Of a stretch of DNA of 64,000 nt, positions 63,321-64,000 are shown in pieces. How positions within the stretch are numbered: position 1 is the first letter of the stretch; each line of letters begins with the position of its first letter. The DNA is from Marchantia polymorpha subsp. ruderalis (lineage: Eukaryota; Streptophyta; Marchantiopsida; Marchantiales; Marchantiaceae), in NCBI GenBank assembly GCA_037833965.1, contig AP031359.1, forward strand, positions 1,546,001 to 1,610,000, given 5' to 3'. A program made the translations under genes and the position numbers. The notes beneath the pieces are model-generated. The model had not been told where the DNA came from. It saw only the letters and a list, made by a program, of their open reading frames with translations, and ran no database searches.

Positions 63321-64000
63321 TCATGTAAGACCTATTGTTGGTGCCACCGAGTGATGTATGAATCTGGAACGGACAAGGCTCCAACTCGGACCTCCGAACT
63401 CCCAACAGCTAGCAACGACTCTCCAACTGAAATGAAACATAGCACAGAACAACACAACACACTGGACATCGCCTCGCATCGCGACCCCGAGTCAAACTCC
63501 ATCGCCTTCTATCTCCTGCCTCCAGCGCCGGCAACGCTATCTCGTCCATCCCGTCACAAAGATGATATCCGCGCCGAGTTGTCTCGTACTTCACCTCATA
63601 ACTCCACTTCACACTGTAACTAGGGACAAAGAACATAAAGAAAGCCTATATACCTAACAGTTTTCCATAGGAAAAGTAATAATGATAAATCCATATTTTC
63701 ACAACCAAGAAACCATAATAAGTGAGACGAGTGCAAGTTCTCAATCTCTTCTGAATACTACTATTCTCTCTTCTTATATAATTTTTTTTATATCCTTCTT
63801 TTTCTTTAATTTTAAGAAAGAGAATAATTCTTTTACAAGAAAGCTTACATTATACGCTCTCCAAAACTGTGCAAAGTGGCTAAACTTAATTCTCAACTTC
63901 CTATTTCGTCGACTCCCTAACTAAACTGCTCCGAGAACAGGAGCAAGCCTTGCAACTTTGGATATATTGCTGCATCTAACAAGAAACTGAAAGCTAGCAC
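63321..64000 (-). other. PHD-gypsy (-) protease fragment joined to leader
   Basis: 63321-63395 matches the plus copy around the protease (38345-38425 in reverse). From about 63396 the sequence instead matches 35400-35850 in reverse, so gag and zinc knuckles have been deleted. The AT-rich part to 64000 is leader or LTR and holds no frame. Confidence 0.6.

Larger units (their letters stand above)
50586..64000 (-). mobile_element. PHD-gypsy, minus-strand copy, with A1 and B1 inserted
   Basis: Collinear with the plus copy in reverse: LTR-like end (50586-51063), PHD (about 51235-51400), integrase C-terminal part, integrase, methyltransferase, protease, leader. RT and RNase H are replaced by about 150 bp of filler (52820-52965), and gag is deleted at 63395, where protease sequence joins leader sequence. 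A1 entered at TCAAT and B1 at TCATG. Confidence 0.78.

Noticed and set aside
1..64000. tRNA, rRNA or other RNA genes
   Set aside because: I saw no cloverleaf or rRNA-like sequence; the tRNA-like words at 6900 and 24761 are primer-binding sites.

Overview
The window is plant-type repetitive DNA with no host gene that I can recognise. Everything I can place is a retroelement or a fragment of one: Ty1/copia, Ty3/gypsy, and a set of non-autonomous-looking coding units here called A, B and D. The A/B/D proteins resemble, from memory, uncharacterised proteins predicted in Marchantia polymorpha assemblies, so a liverwort heterochromatic region is my best guess; I could not test this by search.

Left half (1-30 kb) is a nested stack that can be dated by target-site duplications. 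A Tat/Athila-like gypsy element on the minus strand (gypsy-1, 4.43-6.39 and 23.98-25.34 kb) was split by a copia element (6393-23974, flanks CTTCG/CTCCG). The copia element was split by a reverse A element (A3, about 8597-19740). A3 was then hit by a B element (B2, 8661-12219, duplication AGGTG) and by another A element (A2, 13654-18250, duplication CGTAT). A second Tat-like copy (gypsy-2, 25.37-30.04 kb), an older gypsy remnant (2.6-4.4 kb), D-type pieces (1-2.26 kb) and a B fragment (B3, 30.04-32.53 kb) complete this half.

Right half (35-64 kb) holds two copies of one gypsy family facing each other tail to tail, plus strand about 35.2-49.05 kb and minus strand 50.59-64 kb, separated by a D fragment. 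Besides gag, zinc knuckles, protease, RT, RNase H and integrase, this family carries between protease and RT a region with the ordered motifs of a C5-cytosine DNA methyltransferase, and a C4HC3 PHD finger after the integrase C-terminal domain. The two copies decay in complementary ways: the minus copy keeps an open 352-residue methyltransferase frame and the integrase but has lost gag, RT and RNase H; the plus copy keeps RT, the PHD finger and methyltransferase motif I. They were invaded by A4 (43468-48496), A1 (54711-59596) and B1 (59844-63320), each with a 5-bp duplication.

A, B and D are 3.5-5 kb units with ends TG...CA, a TATA-like box about 90 bp from the 5' end (A), one long reading frame (an N-terminal domain, a low-complexity middle and a coiled coil) and an AATAAA plus stem-loop at the stop codon. 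Their last 100-500 bp match the gypsy-1 sequence that lies directly against its primer-binding site. I infer that they are solo copies of unusually long LTRs that carry a gene, or non-autonomous partners of the Tat-like gypsy. The gene-bearing LTR idea and the methyltransferase/PHD gypsy are the two most interesting points. Every coding region seen is broken, so the window shows decayed copies, not active genes.
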